Shown here: positions 51,484 to 64,000 of the stretch, in pieces
Layout: each line of letters opens with the position of its first letter
How positions within the stretch are numbered: position 1 is the first letter of the stretch
Assembly: GCA_031769625.1 (NCBI GenBank)
Contig: JAUIMM010001409.1
Location: 62,001 to 126,000 of the forward strand
From: Taudactylus pleione
Taxonomy: Eukaryota; Chordata; Amphibia; Anura; Myobatrachidae
Direction of reading: 5' to 3'
Length of the DNA stretch: 64,000 nucleotides
The notes under the pieces: model-generated
Told to the model about the DNA's origin: nothing
The model's input: the letters and a program-made list of their open reading frames with translations, nothing else
Databases searched by the model: none
Program-made: the position numbers and the translations under genes

Positions 51484-53186
51484 TAACTGTGTAGTAATAA
51501 TACTGGTTGGTGAGGCAGTTTGGTGGACTGGTGCACAATATAATAACTGTGAAGTAATAATACTAGTCGGTGAAGCAGTTTGGTGGATTGGTGCACAATA
51601 TAATAACTGAAGTAATAATACTAGTTGGTGGATTGGTCCACAATATAATAACTGTGTAGTAATAATACTGGTTGGTGAAGCAGTTTGGTGGATTGGTGTA
51701 CAATATAATAACTGTGTAGTAATAATACTAGTCGGTGCGGCAGTGTGGTGGATTGGTGCACAATATAATAACTGTGTAGTAATAATACTAGTCGGTGAAG
51801 CAGTTTGGTGGATTGGTGCACAATATAATAACTGAAGTAATAATACTAGTTGGTGGATTGGTGCACAATATAATAACTGTGTAGTAATAATACTAGTCGG
51901 TGAGGCAGTGTGGTGGATTGGTGCACAATATAATAACTGAAGTAATAATACTAGTTGGTGCAGCTTGCGGTGGATTGGTGCACAATATAATAACTGTGAA
52001 GTAATAATACTGGTTGGTGAAGCAGTTTGGTGGATTGGTGCACAATATAATAACTGTGAAGTAATAATACTGGTTGGTGAAGCAGTGTGGTGGATTGGTG
52101 CACAATATAATAACTGTGTAGTAATAATACTAGTCGGTGAAGCAGTGTGGTGGATTGGTGCACAATATAATAACTGTGTAGTAATAATACTAGTCGGTGC
52201 GGCAGTGTGGTGGATTGGTGCACAATATAATAACTGTGTAGTAATAATACTAGTCGGTGAAGCAGTGTGGTGGATTGGTGCACAATATAATAACTGAAGT
52301 AATAATACTGCTTGGTGAGGCAGTGTGGTGGATTGGTGCACAATATAATAACTGTGTAGTAATAATACTAGTCGGTGATGCAGTGTGGTGGATTGGTGCA
52401 CAATATAATAACTGTGTAGTAATAATAATAGTCGGTGCGGCAGTGTGGTGGATTGGTGCACAATATAATAACTGTGTAGTAATAATACTAGTCGGTGAAG
52501 CAGTGTGGTGGATTGGTGCACAATATAATAACTGTGTAGTAATAATAATAGTCGGTTCGGCAGTGTGGTGGATTGGTGCACAATATAATAACTGTGTAGT
52601 AATAATACTGGTCGGTGAAGCAGTGTGGTGGATTGGTGCACAATATAATAACTGTGTAGTAATAATACTAGTCGGTGAAGCAGTGTGGTGGATTGGTGCA
52701 CAATATAGTAACTGTGTAGTAATAATACTAGTCGGTGCGGCAGTGTGGTGGATTGGTGCACAATATAATAATTGTGTAGTAATAATACTGGTTGGTGAGG
52801 CAGTGTGGTGGATTGGTGCACAATATAATAACTGTGTAGTAATAATACTGGTCGGTGAAGCAGTGTGGTGGATTGGTGCACAATATAGTAACTGTGTAGT
52901 AATAATACTAGTCGGTGCGGCAGTGTGGTGGTTTGGTGCACAATATAATAATTGTGTAGTAATAATACTGGTTGGTGAAGCAGTTTGGTGGATTGGTGCA
53001 CAATATAATAACTGTTAAGTAATAATACTGGTTGGTGAAGCAGTGTGGTGGATTGGTGCACAATATAATAATTGTGTAGTAATAATACTGGTTGGTGAAG
53101 CAGTGTGGTGGATTGGTGCACAATATAATAACTGAAGTAATAATACTGCTTGGTGAGGCAGTGTGGTGGATTGGTGCACAATATAA
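51484..53186. repeat. 1703-bp block of array D, tandem copy 1
   Basis: This block is followed directly by a second copy at 53187-54889. Shared private variants at exactly 1703 bp offset include GATTGGTCCA (51631 and 53334), GCAGCTTGCGGTGG (51960 and 53663), CGGTTCGG (about 52553 and 54256), GTGGTTTGG (about 52928 and 54631) and CTGTTAAGTAA (about 53012 and 54715). I found no difference where I compared them. Confidence 0.92.
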
Positions 53187-54889
53187 TAACTGTGTAGTAA
53201 TAATACTGGTTGGTGAGGCAGTTTGGTGGACTGGTGCACAATATAATAACTGTGAAGTAATAATACTAGTCGGTGAAGCAGTTTGGTGGATTGGTGCACA
53301 ATATAATAACTGAAGTAATAATACTAGTTGGTGGATTGGTCCACAATATAATAACTGTGTAGTAATAATACTGGTTGGTGAAGCAGTTTGGTGGATTGGT
53401 GTACAATATAATAACTGTGTAGTAATAATACTAGTCGGTGCGGCAGTGTGGTGGATTGGTGCACAATATAATAACTGTGTAGTAATAATACTAGTCGGTG
53501 AAGCAGTTTGGTGGATTGGTGCACAATATAATAACTGAAGTAATAATACTAGTTGGTGGATTGGTGCACAATATAATAACTGTGTAGTAATAATACTAGT
53601 CGGTGAGGCAGTGTGGTGGATTGGTGCACAATATAATAACTGAAGTAATAATACTAGTTGGTGCAGCTTGCGGTGGATTGGTGCACAATATAATAACTGT
53701 GAAGTAATAATACTGGTTGGTGAAGCAGTTTGGTGGATTGGTGCACAATATAATAACTGTGAAGTAATAATACTGGTTGGTGAAGCAGTGTGGTGGATTG
53801 GTGCACAATATAATAACTGTGTAGTAATAATACTAGTCGGTGAAGCAGTGTGGTGGATTGGTGCACAATATAATAACTGTGTAGTAATAATACTAGTCGG
53901 TGCGGCAGTGTGGTGGATTGGTGCACAATATAATAACTGTGTAGTAATAATACTAGTCGGTGAAGCAGTGTGGTGGATTGGTGCACAATATAATAACTGA
54001 AGTAATAATACTGCTTGGTGAGGCAGTGTGGTGGATTGGTGCACAATATAATAACTGTGTAGTAATAATACTAGTCGGTGATGCAGTGTGGTGGATTGGT
54101 GCACAATATAATAACTGTGTAGTAATAATAATAGTCGGTGCGGCAGTGTGGTGGATTGGTGCACAATATAATAACTGTGTAGTAATAATACTAGTCGGTG
54201 AAGCAGTGTGGTGGATTGGTGCACAATATAATAACTGTGTAGTAATAATAATAGTCGGTTCGGCAGTGTGGTGGATTGGTGCACAATATAATAACTGTGT
54301 AGTAATAATACTGGTCGGTGAAGCAGTGTGGTGGATTGGTGCACAATATAATAACTGTGTAGTAATAATACTAGTCGGTGAAGCAGTGTGGTGGATTGGT
54401 GCACAATATAGTAACTGTGTAGTAATAATACTAGTCGGTGCGGCAGTGTGGTGGATTGGTGCACAATATAATAATTGTGTAGTAATAATACTGGTTGGTG
54501 AGGCAGTGTGGTGGATTGGTGCACAATATAATAACTGTGTAGTAATAATACTGGTCGGTGAAGCAGTGTGGTGGATTGGTGCACAATATAGTAACTGTGT
54601 AGTAATAATACTAGTCGGTGCGGCAGTGTGGTGGTTTGGTGCACAATATAATAATTGTGTAGTAATAATACTGGTTGGTGAAGCAGTTTGGTGGATTGGT
54701 GCACAATATAATAACTGTTAAGTAATAATACTGGTTGGTGAAGCAGTGTGGTGGATTGGTGCACAATATAATAATTGTGTAGTAATAATACTGGTTGGTG
54801 AAGCAGTGTGGTGGATTGGTGCACAATATAATAACTGAAGTAATAATACTGCTTGGTGAGGCAGTGTGGTGGATTGGTGCACAATATAA
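53187..54889. repeat. 1703-bp block of array D, tandem copy 2
   Basis: Second copy of the block. A third, partial and diverged relative follows at about 54838-55700, offset 838 bp from copy 2. It has GTGCGG and GTGGATTGG where copies 1 and 2 have GTTCGG and GTGGTTTGG. Copies 1 and 2 are thus each other's closest relatives and the duplication is very recent, unless it is an assembly duplication. Confidence 0.9.
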
Positions 54890-57800
54890 TAACTGTGTAG
54901 TAATAATACTAGTCGGTGATGCAGTGTGGTGGATTGGTGCACAATATAATAACTGTGTAGTAATAATAATAGTCGGTGCGGCAGTGTGGTGGATTGGTGC
55001 ACAATATAATAACTGTGTAGTAATAATACTAGTCGGTGAAGCAGTGTGGTGGATTGGTGCACAATATAATAACTGTGTAGTAATAATAATAGTCGGTGCG
55101 GCAGTGTGGTGGATTGGTGCACAATATAATAACTGTGTAGTAATAATACTGGTCGGTGAAGCAGTGTGGTGGATTGGTGCACAATATAATAACTGTGTAG
55201 TAATAATACTAGTCGGTGAAGCAGTGTGGTGGATTGGTGCACAATATAGTAACTGTGTAGTAATAATACTAGTCGGTGCGGCAGTGTGGTGGATTGGTGC
55301 ACAATATAATAATTGTGTAGTAATAATACTGGTTGGTGAGGCAGTGTGGTGGATTGGTGCACAATATAATAACTGTGTAGTAATAATACTGGTCGGTGAA
55401 GCAGTGTGGTGGATTGGTGCACAATATAGTAACTGTGTAGTAATAATACTAGTCGGTGCGGCAGTGTGGTGGATTGGTGCACAATATAATAATTGTGTAG
55501 TAATAATACTGGTTGGTGAAGCAGTTTGGTGGATTGGTGCACAATATAATAACTGTTAAGTAATAATACTGGTTGGTGAAGCAGTGTGGTGGATTGGTGC
55601 ACAATATAATAATTGTGTAGTAATAATACTGGTTGGTGAAGCAGTGTGGTGGATTGGTGCACAATATAATAACTGTGTAGTAATAATAATAGTCGGTGAA
55701 GCAGTGTGGTGGATTAGTGCACAATATAATAACTGTGAAGTAATAATACTGGTTGGTGCGGCAGTGTGGTGGATTGGTGCACAATATAATAACTGTGTAG
55801 TAATAATACTAGTCGGTGCGGCAGTGTGGTGGATTGGTGCACAATATAATAACTGTGTAGTAATAATACTAGTCGGTAAAGCAGTGTGGTGGATTGGTGC
55901 ACAGTATAATAACTGCGTAGTAATAATACTGGTCGGTGAGGCAGTGTGGTGGATTGGTGCACAATATAATAACTGAAGTAATAATACTAGTCGGTGCGGC
56001 AGTGTGGTGGATTGGTGCACAGTATAATAACTGTGTAGTAATAATACTGGTCGGTGCGGCAGTGTAGTGGATTGGTGCACAATATAATAACTGTGTAGTA
56101 ATAATACTAGTTGGTGAGGCAGTGTAGTGGATTGGTGCACAATATAATAACTGTGTAGTAATAATACTGGTCGGTGCGGCAGTGTGGTGGATTGGTGCAC
56201 AATATAATAACTGTTTAGTAATAATACTAGTCGGTGAAGCAGTGTAGTGGATTGGTGCACAATATAATAACTGTGTAGTAATAATACTAGTCGGTGAAGC
56301 AGTGTGGTGGATTGGTGCACAATATAATAACTGTGTAGTAATAATACTGGTCGGTGCGGCAGTGTGGTGGATTGGTGCACAATATAATAACTGTGTAGAA
56401 ATAATACTGGTCGGTGAGGCAGTGTGGTGGATTGGTGCACAATATAATAATTGTGTAGTAATAATACTGGTCGGTGCAGCAGTGTGGTGGATTGGTGCAC
56501 AATATAATAACTGTAGTAATAATACTGGTCGGTGCGGCAGTGTGGTGGATTGGTGCACAATATAATAACTGTGAAGTAATAATACTAGTCGGTGCAGCAG
56601 TGTGGTGGATTGGTGCACAATATAGTAACTGTGTAGTAATAATACTAGTCGGTGAGGCAGTGTGGTGGATTGGTGCACAATATAATAACTGAAGTAATAA
56701 TTCTAGTCGGAGAGGCAGTGTGGTGGATTGGTGTACAATATAATAACTGTGTAGTAATAATACTGGTTGGTGAAGCAGTGTGGTGGATTGGTACACAATA
56801 TAATAATTGTGTAGTAATAATACTGGTCAGTGAGGCAGTGTGGTGGATTGGTGCACAATATAATAACTGAAGTAATAATACTGGTTGGTGGATTGGTGCA
56901 CAATATAATAACTGTGTAGTAATAATACTAGTCGGTGAAGCAGTTTGGTGGATTGGTGCACAATATAATAACTGAAGTAATAATACTGGTTGGTGGATTG
57001 GTGCACAATATAATAACTGTGTAGTAATAATACTAGTCGGTGAAGCAGTTTGGTGGATTGGTGCACAATATAATAACTGAAGTAATAATACTAGTCGGTG
57101 AGACAGTTTGGTGGATTGGTGCACAATATAATAACTGTGTAGTAATAATACTGGTTGGTGAAGCAGTTTGGTGGATTGGTGTACAATATAATAACTGTGT
57201 AGTAATAATACTAGTCGGTGAAGCAGTGTGGTGGATTGGTGCACAATATAATAACTGTGTAGTAATAATACTGGTTGGTGAAGCAGTTTGGTGGATTGGT
57301 GTACAATATAATAACTGTGTAGTAATAATACTAGTCGGTGAAGCAGTTTGGTGGATTGCTGCACAATATAATAACTGAAGTAATAATACTGGTCTGTAAG
57401 GCAGTGTGGTGGATTGGTGCACAATATAATAACTGTGTAGTAATAATACTAGTCGGTGAAGCAGTGTGGTGGATTGGTGCACAATATAATAACTGTGTAG
57501 TAATAATACTGGTTGGTGAAGCAGTTTGGTGGATTGGTGTACAATATAATAACAGTGTAGTGATAATACTAGTCGGTGCGGCAGTGTGGTGGATTGGTGC
57601 ACAATATAATAACTGTGTAGTAATAATACTGGTTGATGAAGCAGTTTGGTGGATTGGTGTACAATATAATAACTGTGTAGTAATAATACTAGTCGGTGAA
57701 GCAGTTTGGTGGATTGGTGCACAATATAGTAACTGTGTAGTAATAATACTAGTCGGTGAGGCAGTGTGGTGGATTGGTGCACAATATAATAACTGTGTAG

Positions 57801-58732
57801 TAATAATACTAGTCGGTGAGGCAGTGTGGTGGATTGGTGCACAATATAATAACTGAAGTAATAATACTAGTTGGTGCAGCAGTGCGGTGGATTGGTGCAC
57901 AATATAATAACTGTGAAGTAATAATACTGGTTGGTGAAGCAGTGTGGTGGATTGGTGCACAATATAATAACTGTGAAGTAATAATACTAGTCGGTGAGGC
58001 AGTTTGGTAGACTGGTGCACAATATAATAACTGTGAAGTAATAATACTAGTCGGTGAGGCAGTTTGGTGGATTGGTGCACAATATAATAACTGTGAAGTA
58101 ATAATACTAGTCGGTGAGGCAGTTTGGTGGATTGGTGCACAATATAATAACTGAAGTAATAATACTAGTTGGTGGATTGGTGCACAATATAATAATTGTG
58201 TAGTAATAATACTAGTCGGTGAAGCAGTGTGGTGGATTGGTGCACAATATAATAACTGAAGTATTAATACTAGTCGGTGAGGCAGTTTGGTGGATTGGTG
58301 CACAATATAATAACTGAAGTAATAATACTAGTTTGTGGATTGGTGCACAATATAATAACTGTGTAGTAATAATACTAGTCGGTGAAGCAGTGTGGTGGAT
58401 TGGTGCACAATATAATAACTGTGTAGTAATAATACTGGTCGGTGCAGCAGTTTGGTGGATTGGTGCACAATATAATTACTGTGAAGTAATAATACTAGTC
58501 GGTGAAGCAGTTTGGTGGATTGGTGCACAATATAATAACTGTGTAGTAATAATACTAGTCGGTGAAGCAGTGTGGTGGATTGGTGCACAATATAATAACT
58601 GTGTAGTAATAATACTGGTTGGTGAGGCAGTTTGGTGGACTGGTGCACAATATAATAACTGTGAAGTAATAATACTAGTCGGTGAAGCAGTTTGGTGGAT
58701 TGGTGCACAATATAATAACTGAAGTAATAATA

Positions 58733-60350
58733 CTAGTTGGTGGATTGGTGCACAATATAATAACTGTGTAGTAATAATACTGGTTGGTGAAGCAGTTTGG
58801 TGGATTGGTGTACAATATAATAACTGTGTAGTAATAATACTAGTCGGTGCGGCAGTGTAGTGGATTGGTGCACAATATAATAACTGTGTAGTAATAATAC
58901 TGGTTGGTGAAGCAGTTTGGTGGATTGGTGTACAATATAATAACTGTGTAGTAATAATACTAGTCGGTGAAGCAGTTTGGTGGATTGGTGCACAATATAA
59001 TAACTGAAGTAATAATACTAGTTGGTGGATTGGTGCACAATATAATAACTGTGTAGTAATAATACTAGTCGGTGAGGCAGTGTGGTGGATTGGTGCACAA
59101 TATAATAACTGAAGTAATAATACTAGTTGGTGCAGCAGTGCGGTGGATTGGTGCACAATATAATAACTGTGAAGTAATAATACTGGTTGGTGAAGCAGTT
59201 TGGTTTATTGGTGCACAATATAATAACTGAAGTAATAATACTGGTTGGTGAAGCAGTGTGGTGGATTGGTGCACAATATAACTGTGTAGTAATAATACTA
59301 GTCGGTGAGGCAGTTTGGTGGATTGGTGCACAATATAATAACTGTGTAGTAATAATACTAGTCGGTGAGGCAGTTTGGTGGATTGGTGCACAATATAATA
59401 ACTGTGAAGTAATAATACTAGTCGGTGAGGCAGTTTGGTGGATTGGTGCACAATATAATAATTGTGTAGTAATAATACTAGTCGGTGAGGCAGTTTGGTG
59501 GATTGGTGCACAATATAATAACTGTGAAGTAATAATACTAGTCGGTGAAGCAGTTTGGTGGATTGGTGCACAATATAATAACTGTGAAGTAATAATACTG
59601 GTTGGTGAAGCAGTTTGGTGGATTGGTGCACAATATAATAACTGTGTAGTAATAATACTAGTCGGTGAAGCAGTTTGGTGGATTGGTGCACAATATAATA
59701 ACTGTGAAGTAATAATACTGGTTGGTGAAGCAGTGTGGTGGATTGGTGCACAATATAATAACTGTGAAGTAATAATACTAGTCGGTGAGGCAGTTTGGTA
59801 GACTGGTGCACAATATAATAACTGTGAAGTAATAATACTAGTCGGTGAGGCAGTTTGGTGGATTGGTGCACAATATAATAATTGTGTAGTAATAATACTA
59901 GTCGGTGAGGCAGTTTGGTGGATTGGTGCACAATATAATAACTGTGAAGTAATAATACTAGTCGGTGAAGCAGTTTGGTGGATTGGTGCACAATATAATA
60001 ACTGTGAAGTAATAATACTGGTTGGTGAAGCAGTGTGGTGGATTGGTGCACAATATAATAACTGTGAAGTAATAATACTAGTCAGTGAGGCAGTTTGGTG
60101 GATTGGTGCACAATATAATAACTGAAGTAATAATACTAGTTGGTGGATTGGGGCACAATATAATAATTGTGTAGTAATAATACTAGTCGGTGAAGCAGTT
60201 TGGTGGATTGGTGCACAATATAATAACTGTGAAGTAATAATACTGGTTGGTGAAGCAGTGTGGTGGATTGGTGCACAATATAATAACTGAAGTAATAATA
60301 CTAGTCGGTGAGGCAGTTTGGTGGATTGGTGCACAATATAATAACTGAAG
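58733..60350. repeat. Higher-order block of array D (offset ~2730 to 61463)
   Basis: The order of short, 58-bp and GAAG-type units here repeats from about 61463 at an offset of 2730. The next stretch (60183-61084) repeats at 62616-63515 with an offset of 2431-2433. The shift in offset reflects loss of several units in the second copy (59760-60060 has no full counterpart). Small differences such as GTGTAGTGG (58855) versus GTGTGGTGG (about 61585) show the copies are not identical. Confidence 0.82.
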
Positions 60351-61462
60351 TAATAATACTAGTTGGTGGATTGGTGCACAATATAATAACTGTGTAGTAA
60401 TAATACTGGTCGGTGCGGCAGTTTGGTGGATTGGTGCACAATATAATAAATGTGAAGTAATAATACTAGTCGGTGAAGCAGTTTGGTGGATTGGTGCACA
60501 ATATAATAACTGTGTAGTAATAATACTAGTCGGTGAAGCAGTGTGGTGGATTGGTGCACAATATAATAACTGTGAAGTAATAATACTGGTTGGTGAAGCA
60601 GTGTGGTGGATTGGTGCACAATATAATAACTGAAGTAATAATACTAGTCGGTGAGGCAGTTTGGTGGATTGGTGCACAATATAATAACTGAAGTAATAAT
60701 ACTAGTTGGTGGATTGGTGCACAATATAATAACTGTGTAGTAATAATACTGGTCGGTGCGGCAGTTTGGTGGATTGGTGCACAATATAATAATTGTGTAG
60801 TAATACTACTGGTTGGTGAGGAAGTTTGGTGGACTGGTGCACAATATAATAACTGTGAAGTAATAATACTAGTCGGTGAAGCAGTGTGGTGGATTGGTGT
60901 ACAATATAATAACTGTGTAGTAATAATACTGGTTGGTGAGGCAGTGTGGTGGATTGGTGCACAATATAATAACTGTGTAGAAATAATACTGGTCGGTGAG
61001 GCAGTGTGGTGGATTGGTGCACAATATAATAATTGTGTAGTAATAATACTGGTCGGTGCGGCAGTGTGGTGGATTGGTGCACAATATAATAACTGTGTAG
61101 TAATAATACTAGTCGGTGAAGCAGTGTGGTGGATTGGTGCACAATATAGTAACTGTGTAGTAATAATACTAGTCGGTGAAGCAGTGTGGTGGATTGGTGC
61201 ACAATATAGTAACTGTGTAGTAATAATACTAGTCGGTGAAGCAGTGTGGTGGATTGGTGCACAATATAGTAACTGTGTAGTAATAATACTAGTCGGTGAA
61301 GCAGTGTGGTGGATTGGTGCACAATATAGTAACTGTGAATAATACTAGTCGGTGAAGCAGTGTGGTGGATTGGTGCACAATATAATAACTGTGTAGTAAT
61401 AATACTAGTTGGTGAAGCAGTTTGGTGGATTGGTGCACAATATAATAACTGAAGTAATAATA

Positions 61463-63515
61463 CTAGTTGGTGGATTGGTGCACAATATAATAACTGTGTA
61501 GTAATAATACTGGTTGGTGAAGCAGTTTGGTGGATTGGTGTACAATATAATAACTGTGTAGTAATAATACTAGTCGGTGCGGCAGTGTGGTGGATTGGTG
61601 CACAATATAATAACTGTGTAGTAATAATACTGGTTGGTGAAGCAGTTTGGTGGATTGGTGTACAATATAATAACTGTGTAGTAATAATACTAGTCGGTGA
61701 AGCAGTTTGGTGGATTGGTGCACAATATAATAACTGAAGTAATAATACTAGTTGGTGGATTGGTGCACAATATAATAACTGTGTAGTAATAATACTAGTC
61801 GGTGAGGCAGTGTGGTGGATTGGTGCACAATATAATAACTGAAGTAATAATACTAGTTGGTGCAGCAGTGCGGTGGATTGGTGCACAATATAATAACTGT
61901 GAAGTAATAATACTGGTTGGTGAAGCAGTTTGGTGGATTGGTGCACAATATAATAACTGAAGTAATAATACTGGTTGGTGAAGCAGTGTGGTGGATTGGT
62001 GCACAATATAATAACTGTGTAGTAATAATACTAGTCGGTGAGGCAGTTTGGTGGATTGGTGCACAATATAATAACTGTGTAGTAATAATACTAGTCGGTG
62101 AGGCAGTTTGGTGGATTGGTGCACAATATAATAACTGTGAAGTAATAATACTAGTCGGTGAGGCAGTTTGGTGGATTGGTGCACAATATAATAATTGTGT
62201 AGTAATAATACTAGTTGGTGAGGCAGTTTGGTGGATTGGTGCACAATATAATAACTGTGAAGTAATAATACTAGTCGGTGAAGCAGTTTGGTGGATTGGT
62301 GCACAATATAATAACTGTGAAGTAATAATACTGGTTGGTGAAGCAGTTTGGTGGATTGGTGCACAATATAATAACTGTGTAGTAATAATACTAGTCGGTG
62401 AAGCAGTTTGGTGGATTGGTGCACAATATAATAACTGTGAAGTAATAATACTGGTTGGTGAAGCAGTGTGGTGGATTGGTGCACAATATAATAACTGTGA
62501 AGTAATAATACTAGTCAGTGAGGCAGTTTGGTGGATTGGTGCACAATAGAATAACTGAAGTAATAATACTAGTTGGTGGATTGGGGCACAATATAATAAT
62601 TGTGTAGTAATAATACTAGTCGGTGAAGCAGTTTGGTGGATTGGTGCACAATATAATAACTGTGAAGTAATAATACTGGTTGGTGAAGCAGTGTGGTGGA
62701 TTGGTGCACAATATAATAACTGAAGTAATAATACTAGTCGGTGAGGCAGTTTGGTGGATTGGTGCACAATATAATAACTGAAGTAATAATACTAGTTGGT
62801 GGATTGGTGCACAATATAATAACTGTGTAGTAATAATACTGGTCGGTGCGGCAGTTTGGTGGATTGGTGCACAATATAATAAATGTGAAGTAATAATACT
62901 AGTCGGTGAAGCAGTTTGGTGGATTGGTGCACAATATAATAACTGTGTAGTAATAATACTAGTCGGTGAAGCAGTGTGGTGGATTGGTGCACAATATAAT
63001 AACTGTGAAGTAATAATACTGGTTGGTGAAGCAGTGTGGTGGATTGGTGCACAATATAATAACTGAAGTAATAATACTAGTCGGTGAGGCAGTTTGGTGG
63101 ATTGGTGCACAATATAATAACTGAAGTAATAATACTAGTTGGTGGATTGGTGCACAATATAATAACTGTGTAGTAATAATACTGGTCGGTGCGGCAGTTT
63201 GGTGGATTGGTGCACAATATAATAATTGTGTAGTAATACTACTGGTTGGTGAGGAAGTTTGGTGGACTGGTGCACAATATAATAACTGAAGTAATAATAC
63301 TAGTCGGTGAAGCAGTGTGGTGGATTGGTGTACAATATAATAACTGTGTAGTAATAATACTGGTTGGTGAGGCAGTGTGGTGGATTGGTGCACAATATAA
63401 TAACTGTGTAGAAATAATACTGGTCGGTGAGGCAGTGTGGTGGATTGGTGCACAATATAATAATTGTGTAGTAATAATACTGGTCGGTGCGGCAGTGTGG
63501 TGGATTGGTGCACAA
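61463..63515. repeat. Second copy of the ~2.4-2.7-kb higher-order block of array D
   Basis: This is the counterpart of 58733-61084. Both copies contain GATTGGGGCAC (about 60147 and 62580), ATAATAAATGTG (about 60444 and 62877) and GTAATACTACTGG (about 60801 and 63232), rare variants that confirm the pairing. The series CACAATATAGTAACTGTG repeated in consecutive units follows both. Confidence 0.82.
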
Positions 63516-64000
63516 TATAATAACTGTGTAGTAATAATACTAGTCGGTGAAGCAGTGTGGTGGATTGGTGCACAATATAGTAACTGTGTAGTAATAATAC
63601 TGGTCGGTGAAGCAGTGTGGTGGATTGGTGCACAATATAGTAACTGTGAATAATACTAGTCGGTGAAGCAGTGTGGTGGATTGGTGCACAATATAATAAC
63701 TGTGTAGTAATAATACTAGTCGTTGAAGCAGTGTGGTGGATTGGTGCACAATATAGTAACTGTGTAGCAATAATAATAGTCGGTGAAGCAGTGTGGTGGA
63801 TTGGTGCACAATATAATAACTGTGTAGTAATAATACTAGTCGGTGAAGCAGTGTGGTGGATTGGTGCACAATATAGTAACTGTGTAGTAATAATACTAGT
63901 CGGTGAAGCAGTGTGGTGGATTGGTGCACAATATAGTAACTGTGAATAATACTAGTCGGTGAGGCAGTGTGGTGGATTGGTGTACAATATAATAACTGTG

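Larger units (their letters stand above)
39194..64000. repeat. Minisatellite D, 60-bp unit, ~410 copies
   Basis: A 24.8-kb array runs off the right window edge. The unit is 60 bp: GTGGTGGATTGGTGCACAAT, then ATAATAACTGTGTAGTAATA, then ATACTAGTCGGTGAAGCAGT. The first 21 units (to 40440) are exactly 60 bp with no indels. Further right, recurrent forms appear: a 58-bp unit (ACTGAAGTAA or ACTGTAGTAA for ACTGTGTAGTAA), short units missing about 15 bp (CTAGTTGGTGGATTGG), and ACTGTGAAG, GGTTGGTG, GCGGCAG and CAGTTTGG variants. The unit contains ATTGG (inverted CCAAT) and GTGCAC. Since 60 is a multiple of three and stops are rare, several frames on both strands stay open for up to about 680 codons. 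They code only for the 20-residue repeat and should not be annotated as proteins. Confidence 0.97.

Noticed and set aside
39081..63949. Dozens of long frames with 20-residue repeats on both strands
   Set aside because: 60 bp is a multiple of three and the unit seldom contains stops, so frames stay open on both strands until an indel. They are by-products of array D.
1..64000. CRISPR array
   Set aside because: The repeats are directly adjacent with no unique spacers, and the window is eukaryotic.
1..64000. Telomeric repeat or typical centromeric satellite
   Set aside because: No TTAGGG runs were noticed, and unit lengths (29-60 bp) are minisatellite-sized rather than the usual 120-400-bp satellite monomers. 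Subtelomeric location stays possible but unsupported.

Overview
This is repeat-dominated, non-coding eukaryotic DNA. I find no intact protein-coding gene, tRNA, rRNA, CRISPR array or prokaryotic feature. The DNA-transposon content is Tc1-like, mariner, hAT-type MITEs with 8-bp target duplications, and PIF/Harbinger-type MITEs whose ends read GGGCCTGATTCAGAG. With CpG-decayed minisatellites, this fits a vertebrate with a large genome, most likely an anuran amphibian. That assignment is inference; nothing here is species-diagnostic.

Layout: (A) 1-23058, a 47-bp minisatellite of about 490 units cut by the left window edge. 23059-25773: a degenerate hAT-like MITE, then a rearranged Tc1-like element whose 3' tail has expanded into a 50-bp minisatellite carrying a hAT MITE. 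25774-27021: low-copy-looking DNA with a full CTCF-consensus match. (B) 27022-28605: a 48-bp GC- and CpG-rich minisatellite with CACGTG and GGCGCGCC in most units. (F) 28961-30434: an AT-rich 29/31/40-bp minisatellite. 30602-31108 and 31159-31713: two MITEs, the second built almost entirely of consecutive hairpins. (C) 31993-34814: a 46-bp minisatellite with an 1104-bp higher-order period. 34815-36669: low-copy-looking DNA with a possible CRE plus TATA arrangement. (E) 36670-37247: a 51-bp minisatellite. 37614-38202: a Harbinger-type MITE. 38363-39193: a mariner transposase pseudogene cut off by (D) 39194-64000, a 60-bp minisatellite of about 410 units running off the right edge and interrupted once by a near-perfect fold-back hAT MITE.

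Tandem arrays make up about 55 of 64 kb (roughly 86%). The long open reading frames in them (up to about 970 codons, on both strands and in several frames) result from stop-free repeat units and are not proteins. The sequence shows repeated cycles of unit amplification, block (higher-order) duplication and transposon insertion. The most unusual object is the 555-bp hairpin-string MITE at 31159-31713.
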